A stretch of DNA of 14,743 nucleotides from Methanomassiliicoccaceae archaeon UBA537 (GCA_002504495.1 DATC01000097.1:21688-36430); one strand, 5' to 3'. Shown: positions 8,073 to 14,743, counted from the first letter of the stretch. Notes: generated by a model from the sequence alone, not told the origin. Program-made: numbers and translations.

Positions 8073-8783
8073 CTAATAATATAAGGACGCACACGCGAGA
8101 CGGAGGCGCAGAATCGAAGTTCGTTGAACCTTCGATCGGAGCACCGTAGATATGTCGTCGAGGAAGACCTGCGCTGCCGCGCGCGGATCCTCGGCACCGT
8201 AGATGGCGCGGCCTACGATGGCGTAGTCGGCCCCGGCCCTGATGGCATCCGATGCCTTTCCACCCTGAGCGCCGACTCCGGGGGACAGGATCTTCTTCGA
8301 AGGACCTGCGACAGCCCTGATCGCGGCTATGCGGTCCGGCCTGGTGGCAGGAGCGATGAATCCGTCCACGCCGCACTCCACACCCATCCTGGCCATCTCC
8401 TCGGCATGCTTCGCCGTGAACCTCAGCGCACCGGGATGGCTCATCTCCGTCACCGCGTATATCTCGGCATCGGCGGACGCTTCCACGGCGGCCCTCAGGG
8501 AATCGTCCCCTGTGAACGCATGGACTATGACGGCGGAAGCCCCTCTGGACACCGCGTTCTCGACGATCAGCCGGACGGTGTTGGGGATGTCCGCGACCTT
8601 GAAGTCGCAGATGACCTCGGCGACATCGGAGAGCCTGGTTATCATCTCGGGTCCAGCGGACAGCACCAGGGGCCAGTTGATCTTGACCGCATCGACCGCG
8701 TCGGAGACCGATTCGGCGATCTTCATCGCCTTATTGCCATCGGTCTCATCCAGTGCCAGCACCAGCCTGCTGTCCGTCTTCAT
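8073..8783 (-). CDS. pyrF: Orotidine 5'-phosphate decarboxylase
   Basis: PyrF removes CO2 from OMP to give UMP, the last step of pyrimidine synthesis, in the cytosol. The 236-residue protein carries the whole active-site pattern: LALDETD with D12, VKINWPL with K34, the hallmark DFKVADIPNT giving the D60-K62-D65 catalytic set, TEMSHPGAL (112-120), SPGVGAQGG (167-175) for the phosphate, and GRAIYGAEDP (191-200). The ATG at 8783 lies about 27 bases from the AT element at 8807-8813, so the transcript is probably leaderless. The last 17 or so residues (after VLRSK) go beyond the conserved fold and look unrelated to the family. The stop is TAG followed directly by TAA, unlike the TGA used by every other gene here. 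The gene is divergent from the radical SAM gene and shares its control region. Confidence 0.96.
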   Translation of the reverse strand: MKTDSRLVLALDETDGNKAMKIAESVSDAVDAVKINWPLVLSAGPEMITRLSDVAEVICDFKVADIPNTVRLIVENAVSRGASAVIVHAFTGDDSLRAAVEASADAEIYAVTEMSHPGALRFTAKHAEEMARMGVECGVDGFIAPATRPDRIAAIRAVAGPSKKILSPGVGAQGGKASDAIRAGADYAIVGRAIYGAEDPRAAAQVFLDDISTVLRSKVQRTSILRLRLACASLYY

Positions 8784-8799
8784 GCTCTAACCCAACCCT

Positions 8800-8821
8800 G
8801 CGATGGATATTAAGCCATCGC
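8800..8821. promoter_or_regulatory. Symmetric divergent promoter/operator between pyrF and the radical SAM gene
   Basis: A perfect inverted repeat, GCGATGG (8800-8806) and CCATCGC (8815-8821), encloses the 8-base spacer ATATTAAG. The spacer reads ATATTAA on the plus strand and TTAATAT on the minus strand, so it can serve as a TATA-like element in both directions. The repeat's centre (8810.5) lies almost exactly midway between the first bases of the two ATG codons (8783 and 8836, midpoint 8809.5), about 26-27 bases from each. This distance fits leaderless transcripts on both sides. No other TATA-like site is seen in the 52-base gap. A regulator bound to the repeat would cover the TATA element and block both genes (inference). 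Confidence 0.6.
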
Positions 8822-8835
8822 GACGTTGAAGAGGC

Positions 8836-9897
8836 ATGCTGAGGAAGATGGAGTGCGGCTCGCTCCGGTGCGGAAAGGTCGCCGAGGGCTGCACCAGGTG
8901 CATAGAGGGGTCGAAGATGGTCCTTCTCGTCACGGGAAGATGCGGGTGGAACTGCGACTACTGCCCCGTGTCGCTCGAGAAGAAGGGAAAGGACGTCGTC
9001 TATGCGAACGAGAAGCGCGTGAGCACGGACGACGAGATCGTCGCCGAGGCCGAATCGATGGACGCCCGCGGAACGGGCATAACCGGCGGCGACCCCCTTA
9101 TCGACATGGATCGGACGCTGCACATGATCCGCCTCCTCAAGACGCGCTTCGGACCCGACCATCACATCCACCTCTACACCGCCACGATAGACGCGGGCAA
9201 GGCCGCCCTGCTGGAGGAGGCGGGCCTCGACGAGATCAGATTCCACCCCAGGGACTCCGAGTGGTCCGACATGGGGGGATCGGGACTGAAGGAGGTGAAG
9301 GATGCGGTCCGCATGAAGGTCGGAATTGAGGTGCCAGCACTTCCGGGAAGGGAATCGGACCTCCTGTCCATGATCGCATATGCCAGATCGATCGGGATAG
9401 ACTTCGTCAACCTGAACGAGCTCGAGTTCTCGGAGAGCAACTGGGACATGATGGAGGCTCACGGATACGACGTGAAGGACGACGTATCCTCGGCCGTGAA
9501 GGGCTCCGAGGAGACCGCGATCGCAGTGCTCAGGAAGGCGCCCCGCGGAATCGATGTCCACTACTGCTCCTCGTCGTTCAAGGACGGCGTCCAGCTCCGC
9601 AGGCGCCTGACGCGTCGCGCGCTCCATATCGCCGAACCGTACCAGCAGGTCACGGACGACGGCACCATCGTGCGCGGATTCGCGAAAGGCGACGTGCAAG
9701 CGATAGTCCGCGCACTGAAGGATGCGGACGTTCCGGAAGATCTCTACCGCCCGATGGACGATAGGGTGGAGGTGGCTCCGTGGGTCCTAGAGAAGATCCA
9801 TGGATCCCTAGACGGCAGGTCATGGCTGTCGGAGCAGTATCCGACCGCCGACGGATTGGAAGTAGAAAGGACCCCTCTCCGACGGGAGGGGCCCTGA
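8836..9897 (+). CDS. Radical SAM protein of the uncharacterised archaeal COG2108-like family
   Basis: The 353-residue protein has the radical SAM cluster motif CGWNCDYC, i.e. C36-x3-C40-x2-C43, inside VLLVTGRCGWNCDYCPVS. The SAM-binding glycine motif GITGGDPL follows at 81-88, then IHLYTAT (111-117) and LDEIRFHPRD (131-140). An upstream cysteine set, C7-x4-C12-x6-C19-x2-C22, precedes the domain. A late block containing HYCSSSFKDGVQLRRRL and then TDDGTIVRG is, as I recall, shared across this family. The family is related to pyruvate formate-lyase activating enzymes in annotation, but I know of no proven reaction or substrate. The ATG at 8836 is chosen because it sits about 26 bases from the AT element at 8807-8813 (leaderless); a second ATG at 8848 would keep all cysteines except C7 at risk and is less likely. 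Its divergent neighbour is pyrF. Confidence 0.87.
   Translation: MLRKMECGSLRCGKVAEGCTRCIEGSKMVLLVTGRCGWNCDYCPVSLEKKGKDVVYANEKRVSTDDEIVAEAESMDARGTGITGGDPLIDMDRTLHMIRLLKTRFGPDHHIHLYTATIDAGKAALLEEAGLDEIRFHPRDSEWSDMGGSGLKEVKDAVRMKVGIEVPALPGRESDLLSMIAYARSIGIDFVNLNELEFSESNWDMMEAHGYDVKDDVSSAVKGSEETAIAVLRKAPRGIDVHYCSSSFKDGVQLRRRLTRRALHIAEPYQQVTDDGTIVRGFAKGDVQAIVRALKDADVPEDLYRPMDDRVEVAPWVLEKIHGSLDGRSWLSEQYPTADGLEVERTPLRREGP
9872..9891. terminator. GC-rich hairpin, possible bidirectional terminator
   Basis: CCCCTC-T-CC (9872-9880) can pair with GG-GAGGGG (9884-9891) around a GAC loop, giving eight base pairs with one bulged T. It lies inside the last codons of the radical SAM gene. On the minus strand it lies beyond the nusA stop and is followed by the pyrimidine-rich TCCTTTCTACTTCC, so it would serve the rpo operon better than the plus-strand gene, which has no T-run after it. 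The 49-base gap 9898-9946 otherwise holds only a weak 4-bp stem (9930-9942). The function is inferred. Confidence 0.35.
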
Positions 9898-9946
9898 AAC
9901 CGTTTACCCAAATCCAGCTGAATGAGGCACGGCGGAAAGCCGGAAC

Positions 9947-10375
9947 TCACTCCACGCTGAGGCTCTGGATGTCGTGGTGCCTGTTCACGATGTCTCTGGC
10001 GAGGCGGAGGTTCTTCCCGGCCTTGCCGATGGCGCGACCCTTGAGCTTGGGATCGACGGTGACGGTGGCGTGAGTGATGTTGCCGCGCTGCTCGATCACG
10101 ACCTTCTGAGGGCCGTAGATGTGGAACACGTTCATCACGAACTGCTCCGGATCGTCGGAGTACTCGACGACCTGGATGTTCTTTCCCGTCTTCTCCTTCA
10201 GCTTGATGACGTGCTCCCCCTTCTTGCCCACGGCGATGTTGGCCTTGCCCTTCTCGACGATGAACACGAGCTTGTCCTCGGTGTCCATGCAATCGATGGC
10301 TCCGGTCTTCGTCACGGACTCGAACAGGGACATGTACCTCAGAGTATCCTCTGTAAGGACTATGTCGGCCGTCAT
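9947..10375 (-). CDS. nusA: Archaeal NusA-like transcription factor with two KH domains
   Basis: The 142-residue protein begins MTADIVLTEDTLRYM and consists almost only of two KH RNA-binding domains, as in archaeal NusA; bacterial NusA has further S1 and N-terminal domains that are absent here. The first KH loop is GKKG in KANIAVGKKGEHVIKL; the second is GKAG in RAIGKAGKNLRLARDIV. A longer reading from an ATG at 10453 only adds residues from an unused frame of L30e, so I reject it. The start at 10375 comes five bases after the L30e stop, with a GTGA stretch (across that stop) as a weak ribosome-binding site. It is the last gene of the rpo operon here and probably helps elongation or termination by the polymerase encoded upstream (known of the family only by analogy). 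Confidence 0.92.
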   Translation of the reverse strand: MTADIVLTEDTLRYMSLFESVTKTGAIDCMDTEDKLVFIVEKGKANIAVGKKGEHVIKLKEKTGKNIQVVEYSDDPEQFVMNVFHIYGPQKVVIEQRGNITHATVTVDPKLKGRAIGKAGKNLRLARDIVNRHHDIQSLSVE

Positions 10376-10380
10376 ATGGC

Positions 10381-10668
10381 TCACAGCGTAAGGATGTTGG
10401 AGCTGCCCTTGTCTATGATGACCAGAGCGGACACGGAGAACGGCTTTCCGCACAGGGCGCCGAGCTCCATGTTGTTGCCGTCGAACACGTAGGTCTTCAC
10501 GCCGATGTCTCCCTTGAGGTCCTGGGAGGGGCAGTTCCTGGCGAGAACGACCATCTGGGCCTTCCCGTCCTTGACAGCCTTCATCGTCTGGTCGACGCCG
10601 AATTCCACCTTTCCGGTGGTGATGGCGGACTTCAATGCTCTGCTGATATCGATCTTCTCATCGCTCAT
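10381..10668 (-). CDS. rpl30e: Large-subunit ribosomal protein L30e
   Basis: This small protein of the L7Ae/L30e fold is a 50S subunit component, placed as usual between rpoA2 and nusA in archaea. Visible family features are ALKSAITTGKVEFGVDQTMKAVKDGKA (shown as separate parts: ALKSAITTGKVEFGVDQT, MKAVKDGKA), VVLARNCP, then GALCGKPFSVSALVIIDKG near the end. Two start codons are possible. The ATG at 10674 overlaps the rpoA2 stop as ATGA, but the Shine-Dalgarno AGGTGA (10680-10675) touches it with no space. The ATG at 10668 lies six bases from that site, a proper distance, so I choose it; the protein then has 95 residues starting MSDEKIDISRA. The upstream choice would add only Met-Lys. The stop is TGA at 10381-10383. 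Confidence 0.92.
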   Translation of the reverse strand: MSDEKIDISRALKSAITTGKVEFGVDQTMKAVKDGKAQMVVLARNCPSQDLKGDIGVKTYVFDGNNMELGALCGKPFSVSALVIIDKGSSNILTL

Positions 10669-10670
10669 CT

Positions 10671-12146
10671 TCATTCACCTTTCTTCTTCTTGGGTGTGTA
10701 AATGATGTTTACGGCCCCGGTACCAAGGGTGACCGGCTGGCCCACTATGATGTTCTCGGTCACTCCCTCGAGGGGATCGACCTCTCCGATCATCGCCGCG
10801 TGCAACAGGTGCGCCGCGGTGATCTCGAAGGCGGCCCTCGCCAGCACGGACGACTTCTTTCCGGAGACTCCGTGCCTTCCGATGGCCTTCACATAGCCGT
10901 CGTTGGTCATCAGATCGGCTACGAGCATGATGTGCCTGATGTCGACATCCAGACCGGCCTCTCCCAGGGTTCCTCTGGCCTCGTTGATGATCGAGTTCCT
11001 TGCGGCCTCGATCCCGAGGACGTCGGCGACCTCCAGGATGCTGTTCGTCTGGACCTTCGCGGGGTCGACCCCGTCGACCTTCAGGACCTCCTTCAGGTTG
11101 CTTCCTTCCGTGATGATGACCCAGCGCCCGTCCTCCTTGGAGAGGACGGCCCTGGTGATGCCATCGATGCCCTTGATCTTGGCATTCTTGATGGCGTCGA
11201 ACATCTGCTGGAGCTTCTTGAAGGAAGGTTCGTCTCCCGCCGAGACCACGATCTCGAAGTCGTCCCTCTCGACCTTGCCCTTGACGGCCTTTATCTTGCC
11301 CAGCTTCTCCGCAATGTCGGCCTCGGTTATCATCTTGGCGTCCATCTTGCGGAGGTCGGGCTTGACTATGATCCTCATGTTGGTTATGTCCGTCTCGAGG
11401 GACGCTATGTCCAGGAGGGTGGTGATCTCGATGTTGGAGGCCACCATCTTGGCCACGTTCTCGTCCTCGGCGGCCGTGCCTATGAGGGGGATGTTCATGG
11501 AAGGCGTGCTGGGCACGCGGCGGGCGTCCACGATCTCGATCAGCCTGGGCAGACCCTGGGTGACGTTGACGTTGGCGACTCCCGCGTAGTGGAACGTACG
11601 CATGTTCATCTGCGTACCGGGCTCTCCCAGAGAGTGCGCGGCCATGACTCCTGCGGACTCGTTCTGGTCCATGAGATGACGGGTGTACATCTCCATGGCA
11701 CGGGTGAGGAGCTCGTCGATCTTCCGATCGATGTCGGGCATCTTCTCGACGGCGGAGTCGTCGAGGAGGCCTGCCGCACCGAGACGGTCGGCGATGTCCA
11801 CCATGACCTTCAGGGGGAGGTTGACCCCCAGAGCCTCGGCCCTGGAGATGATGCGCTGCTCGTCCTCGGTCCTGGTGTAGCCCTTGCGGACCTCCTCGAC
11901 CGGGGCGGCGACCTCGATCTCCTCGACGGCCTTCTTCATCTCCTTGGGAGCGGAGGGCGCCCTCCTCTTCCCGATCTTCTCGATGACGGAGGCTGCCTCC
12001 TCCTCCATCAGGCCCACCTCGATGAGACCCTCCACGCCTGCGGCGGAGATCCCCGAGAGGGTGTTGAACTTGCTCGTCAGCAGGGCCGCAGTGACCTCCG
12101 AGATCCCTCTGGACTCGAGCGCTTTAAGCGTGTCCTTCCTTGCCAT
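10671..12146 (-). CDS. rpoA2: DNA-directed RNA polymerase subunit A'' with N-terminal helix-hairpin-helix extension
   Basis: This is the C-terminal half of the largest polymerase subunit (bacterial beta' equivalent), carrying the trigger loop. The signature GEPGTQMNMRTFHYAG is at 174-189, followed by NVTQGLPRLIEIVDARR. The C-terminal block GRHGVSGKKSSVLARAAFE and later VTENIIVGQPVTLGTG closes the clamp region. At 491 residues it is longer than the roughly 380-400 usual for archaeal A''. The extra length is N-terminal: residues 4-60 show two helix-hairpin-helix-like units (LKALESRGISEVTAALL, then LIEVGLMEEEAASVIEKIGK), joined by a charged Ala/Glu/Lys/Pro linker (61-93) to the conserved part, which begins near RTEDEQRIISRAEALG. 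The start at 12146 has GGAGGAGG eight bases upstream and lies one base after the rpoA1 stop. Identity is certain; the role of the extension is unknown. Confidence 0.97.
   Translation of the reverse strand: MARKDTLKALESRGISEVTAALLTSKFNTLSGISAAGVEGLIEVGLMEEEAASVIEKIGKRRAPSAPKEMKKAVEEIEVAAPVEEVRKGYTRTEDEQRIISRAEALGVNLPLKVMVDIADRLGAAGLLDDSAVEKMPDIDRKIDELLTRAMEMYTRHLMDQNESAGVMAAHSLGEPGTQMNMRTFHYAGVANVNVTQGLPRLIEIVDARRVPSTPSMNIPLIGTAAEDENVAKMVASNIEITTLLDIASLETDITNMRIIVKPDLRKMDAKMITEADIAEKLGKIKAVKGKVERDDFEIVVSAGDEPSFKKLQQMFDAIKNAKIKGIDGITRAVLSKEDGRWVIITEGSNLKEVLKVDGVDPAKVQTNSILEVADVLGIEAARNSIINEARGTLGEAGLDVDIRHIMLVADLMTNDGYVKAIGRHGVSGKKSSVLARAAFEITAAHLLHAAMIGEVDPLEGVTENIIVGQPVTLGTGAVNIIYTPKKKKGE
10675..10680 (-). 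promoter_or_regulatory. Shine-Dalgarno site deciding the L30e start
   Basis: AGGTGA on the minus strand is a canonical archaeal ribosome-binding sequence. It lies inside the last codons of rpoA2, directly against the ATG at 10674 and six bases before the ATG at 10668, which favours the second ATG. Confidence 0.6.
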
Positions 12147-12147
12147 A

Positions 12148-14743
12148 TCACTCGCCTCCTCCGTCGTAGTCGTAGTCCATGTCGTTGTCGGAGTCCTCGG
12201 ACTCGTCCTCCTCTATGGATTCGAGCTCGTCCTTCTCCAGGGATCCGTAGTCTCCTCCGACGTCCCTCTCCTCGTGGAGCGGGTTCTCGTAGTCGTCTCC
12301 GAAGACCTCGAAGAACAGGTCGTTCATGTCGATGGCCTTGCTGCGGACCGCCTTGGCCGGGTCGACCCCGTCCTCTCCGTAGAGGAACTGGACGATGGTG
12401 CCCGCGGTGTTCTTGACTGTTCCGTCGGACGTCAGCTTGAGGTCCTCCAGAGCGGAGATGAGCCTCCTCTGCATGTATCCGGACCTGGATGTACGGACGG
12501 CGGTATCGACCAGACCCTCTCTTCCTCCCATGGCGTGGAAGAAGAACTCGGTGGGAGTGAGTCCCGACTTGTACGAGTTGGAGCAGAATCCCCTGGCGTA
12601 CGCGCCGAGATCGTCCTTCTCGAAGTGGGGAAGGGTCCTGTGGTTGTATCCTCTGGAGAGCCTCTCTCCACGGACGGCCTGCTGACCGACGCAACCTGCC
12701 ATCTGGGACAGGTTGAGCATCGAACCGCGGGCACCGGCCTGGGCCATGATGACGGCGGGGTTGGACATACCGAGATGCTTTCCTGCGATGCGTCCGGCAC
12801 CGTCACGGGCCTCTCCGAGGGTCTTCATGACGTTGACCTCGAGGGTCTCCCTGAGCGATCTTCCGGGCATCTGCTCCAGAGTCCCGTCGTTGTAGGACTG
12901 GACCAGCTCCGACACCCTGTTGATGCACTCCTGGGTGTTGGACGCGATCTGCATGGCGGCCTCCTCGGGGATGTCCTCGTCGCCTATTCCGGTGCTGAAT
13001 CCGTGGTTCATGAGGGCGCCGAGGGCGAGCCTCGTGACCTGGTTGATGAACAGCGCGGCGCGGTCCGCCCCGTAGTCCCTGGCGATGCGGTCCAGGATCT
13101 TTCCTTTGCTGTTCCCAATCGCCTTGACGTCGATGGTTCCGCAGATGAGCTGTCCATTCCTGATCTTGACGTATCCGTCGGTGGGGCAGTTCTCCTTCTT
13201 GCAGGGACCTACGCACTGGCAGATGTTCGCCTTGAACTCGGTGTTGAAGTCCTCGGGCAGAACGACCGAGAAGAGCTGCTTTCCGCTCCAGTACTCGTTG
13301 CCGTTCTCATCGATCTTCGGCTCGGGGATCCTGATGCCCATCTTCCCGTCCTTGGTGACGCCGTTCTCCTCGTCGAGCTTCATCAGGATGTTCATGGCCT
13401 GGAAGCGGTCGAAGTGGGGGCCGTCCTTGTAGGGGGAGTCGGGATCGTTGTGGGTCAGGAAGTACGCTCCGGTGATGTGGTCGTGGATCGCACCGATGAT
13501 CGGTCCGCCGTACCTCGGGGAGAGGATGTTCTCCTGGACCTGCATGAGGATACGGGCCTCGGCACGGGCCTCCTCCGACTGGAGGACGTGCAGGTTCATC
13601 TCGTCGCCGTCGAAGTCGGCGTTGTACGGAGGACAGTCGCACAGGTTGAACCTGAACGTCTTGCCTGCCATGACCCTGACGCGGTGGCCCATCATGGACA
13701 TCCTGTGCAGCGATGGCTGCCTGTTGAACAGGACGACGTCGCCATCGACGAGCTGCCTCTCGACGACGTACTCCTCTCCGAGACCCTCCGCCACGGTCTC
13801 CTTGTTGGTGTCGGTGACCCTGATCCTCCTTCCGTCGGGACGGATGACGTAGTTCGCACCGGGCACGTAGGGCTTGTGTTCCGCGAGCTGGGTGGGCGGG
13901 AGGGGTCCGCGGAGGACGATCTGGCGCGCCTGCTCGATGTTGTGGGAGTTGACCCTCAGGGGGACGGTGAGCTCCCTGGCGGCGATCTCGGGGACCCCGA
14001 CATCGTTGATGGACAGCAGGGGGTCGGGCGAGATGACCGTACGGGCGCTGAAGTTGACACGCTTTCCGGACAGATTGGATCTGAAGCGCCCCTCCTTTCC
14101 CTTGAGCCTCTGGACGAGGGTCTTCAGGGGACGGCCGGACCTGTGCCTGGCGGGCGGGATGCCCGAGGTCTGGTTGTCGAAGTAGGTGGTGACGTGGTAC
14201 TGGAGCAGCTCCCAGAGATCCTCGACGATCAGCTGAGGGGATCCGGCGTCGCGGTTCTCCCTGAGCCTCTGGTTGATCCTCAGGACATCGACCAGCTTGT
14301 GCGTCAGATCGTCCTCGGACCTGTCTCCGGAATCCAGCGTGATGGAGGGCCTGACGGTGACCGGCGGAACGGCCAGCGCGGTGAGGACCATCCATTCGGG
14401 CCTGCAGGTCTCGGGATCTATTCCGACGGCCTTGAGATCGTCGTCGGGGATGCGCTCGAGCCTCTCGCGGACCTCCTTGGCGGTCAGCTTGTGGTTGTCG
14501 TCGGCCTGCCTGAAGGTGGTGGGCTTGTCGAGCTTGATCTTCTTCTGCTCAGCGCCGCAGTGGGGACAGACGCCCTTGGAGGAGGCGTCCTTGGCGGTCT
14601 CCTTGGAGTAGTTCTTGAACTCGATGGTGTCTCCGCCGAGCTCCTCCATCCTGTCCATGCTGTCGAGGCGGGCCTTGATCTGGTCCTCGGAGAGCATCAG
14701 CTTGCCGCATTCGGAGCACGTGCACTCCAGCAGCATCTTGATG
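12148..14743 (-). CDS. rpoA1: DNA-directed RNA polymerase subunit A', 5' end outside the window
   Basis: This is the N-terminal half of the largest RNA polymerase subunit, with the active-site metal site. The frame stays open to the window edge: codons for Ile-Lys precede the Met at 14736, so that Met is internal and roughly the first hundred residues are missing. Counting from it: cysteine pairs C7-x2-C10 and C57-x2-C60 (zinc), KRVNFSARTVISPDP (225-239), the absolutely conserved NADFDGD (372-378) binding catalytic Mg2+, a cysteine group C506, C508, C512, C517, and the bridge-helix region TPTEFFFHAMGGREGLVDTA with SGYMQRRLISAL up to 762. The chain splits from A'' after this point, as in archaea. 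The last 40 or so residues form a strongly acidic tail (EEDESEDSDNDMDYDYD) ending GGGE. It is followed by rpoA2 after one base. Confidence 0.97.
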   Translation of the reverse strand, partial: IKMLLECTCSECGKLMLSEDQIKARLDSMDRMEELGGDTIEFKNYSKETAKDASSKGVCPHCGAEQKKIKLDKPTTFRQADDNHKLTAKEVRERLERIPDDDLKAVGIDPETCRPEWMVLTALAVPPVTVRPSITLDSGDRSEDDLTHKLVDVLRINQRLRENRDAGSPQLIVEDLWELLQYHVTTYFDNQTSGIPPARHRSGRPLKTLVQRLKGKEGRFRSNLSGKRVNFSARTVISPDPLLSINDVGVPEIAARELTVPLRVNSHNIEQARQIVLRGPLPPTQLAEHKPYVPGANYVIRPDGRRIRVTDTNKETVAEGLGEEYVVERQLVDGDVVLFNRQPSLHRMSMMGHRVRVMAGKTFRFNLCDCPPYNADFDGDEMNLHVLQSEEARAEARILMQVQENILSPRYGGPIIGAIHDHITGAYFLTHNDPDSPYKDGPHFDRFQAMNILMKLDEENGVTKDGKMGIRIPEPKIDENGNEYWSGKQLFSVVLPEDFNTEFKANICQCVGPCKKENCPTDGYVKIRNGQLICGTIDVKAIGNSKGKILDRIARDYGADRAALFINQVTRLALGALMNHGFSTGIGDEDIPEEAAMQIASNTQECINRVSELVQSYNDGTLEQMPGRSLRETLEVNVMKTLGEARDGAGRIAGKHLGMSNPAVIMAQAGARGSMLNLSQMAGCVGQQAVRGERLSRGYNHRTLPHFEKDDLGAYARGFCSNSYKSGLTPTEFFFHAMGGREGLVDTAVRTSRSGYMQRRLISALEDLKLTSDGTVKNTAGTIVQFLYGEDGVDPAKAVRSKAIDMNDLFFEVFGDDYENPLHEERDVGGDYGSLEKDELESIEEDESEDSDNDMDYDYDGGGE
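12155..12162 (-). promoter_or_regulatory. Shine-Dalgarno site of rpoA2
   Basis: GGAGGAGG on the minus strand lies eight bases before the rpoA2 ATG, within the last Gly/Glu codons of rpoA1. It is the strongest ribosome-binding match in the window and supports the start that includes the helix-hairpin-helix extension. Confidence 0.6.

Noticed and set aside
8073..8783. TAG in pyrF as an in-frame pyrrolysine codon
   Set aside because: A TAA follows immediately, so reading through would add a single residue after the complete fold; it is better seen as a stop.
8124..8813. A 229-codon plus-strand frame opposite pyrF
   Set aside because: pyrF has all catalytic residues on the minus strand, and this frame would run through the shared promoter.
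10376..10453. N-terminally longer reading of NusA from an ATG at 10453
   Set aside because: The added residues are an out-of-frame reading of L30e and match nothing in NusA; the start at 10375 fits the family and gene spacing.
10800..12416. A 538-codon plus-strand frame opposite rpoA2
   Set aside because: It is a shadow of rpoA2, with Leu/Asp/Val/Gly/His-rich sequence and an Arg-rich end, and no domain.
1..14743. CRISPR arrays, insertion sequences, tRNA or rRNA genes
   Set aside because: I saw no regularly spaced repeats, transposase motifs, terminal inverted repeats or tRNA-like cloverleaf sequence; almost all of the window is accounted for by housekeeping or surface protein genes.

Overview
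The window comes from an archaeon. RNA polymerase is encoded as split A' and A'' subunits, followed by L30e and a short two-KH NusA, and PurD, TruA, PyrF and a COG2108-type radical SAM protein are of archaeal kind. The DNA is GC-rich. Nine of the ten visible genes stop at TGA; the only TAG stop is followed at once by TAA. Together with the character of the proteins this suggests Thermoplasmata, most likely a Methanomassiliicoccales methanogen (Methanomethylophilaceae-like). That placement is inference: no methanogenesis or pyrrolysine gene lies in the window.

Layout. At 1-1444 (plus) the 3' part of purD overlaps truA by ATGA. At 1445-1524 a convergent gap holds GC-rich hairpins. At 1525-7994 (minus) there is a two-gene cell-surface unit, also joined by an ATGA overlap: a 1878-residue protein with an STT3/AglB-like membrane domain and a very large outward beta-rich region, then a small signal-peptide protein with a C-terminal membrane anchor. 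It has its own TATA-type promoter and a Shine-Dalgarno site. At 8073-8783 (minus) lies pyrF. It is divergent from a radical SAM gene at 8836-9897 (plus); a perfect inverted repeat around one AT element sits at the exact midpoint between the two start codons. From 9947 to the window's end (minus) runs the transcription/translation operon rpoA1-rpoA2-rpl30e-nusA, with junctions of 1-5 bases and clear Shine-Dalgarno sites.

How the genes work together. purD and truA are housekeeping genes (purine synthesis; tRNA pseudouridylation). The rpo operon supplies the two halves of the largest RNA polymerase subunit plus a ribosomal protein and a NusA-like factor; the usual archaeal continuation into rps12/rps7 is absent. 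The most unusual part is the STT3-like cassette. Its membrane domain keeps the family's fold landmarks but lacks the acidic residues of the metal site at both expected places, and carries WMDYA in place of WWDYG. It may be a non-catalytic or altered oligosaccharyltransferase relative built into a giant surface protein. The second point of note is the symmetric pyrF/radical SAM promoter.
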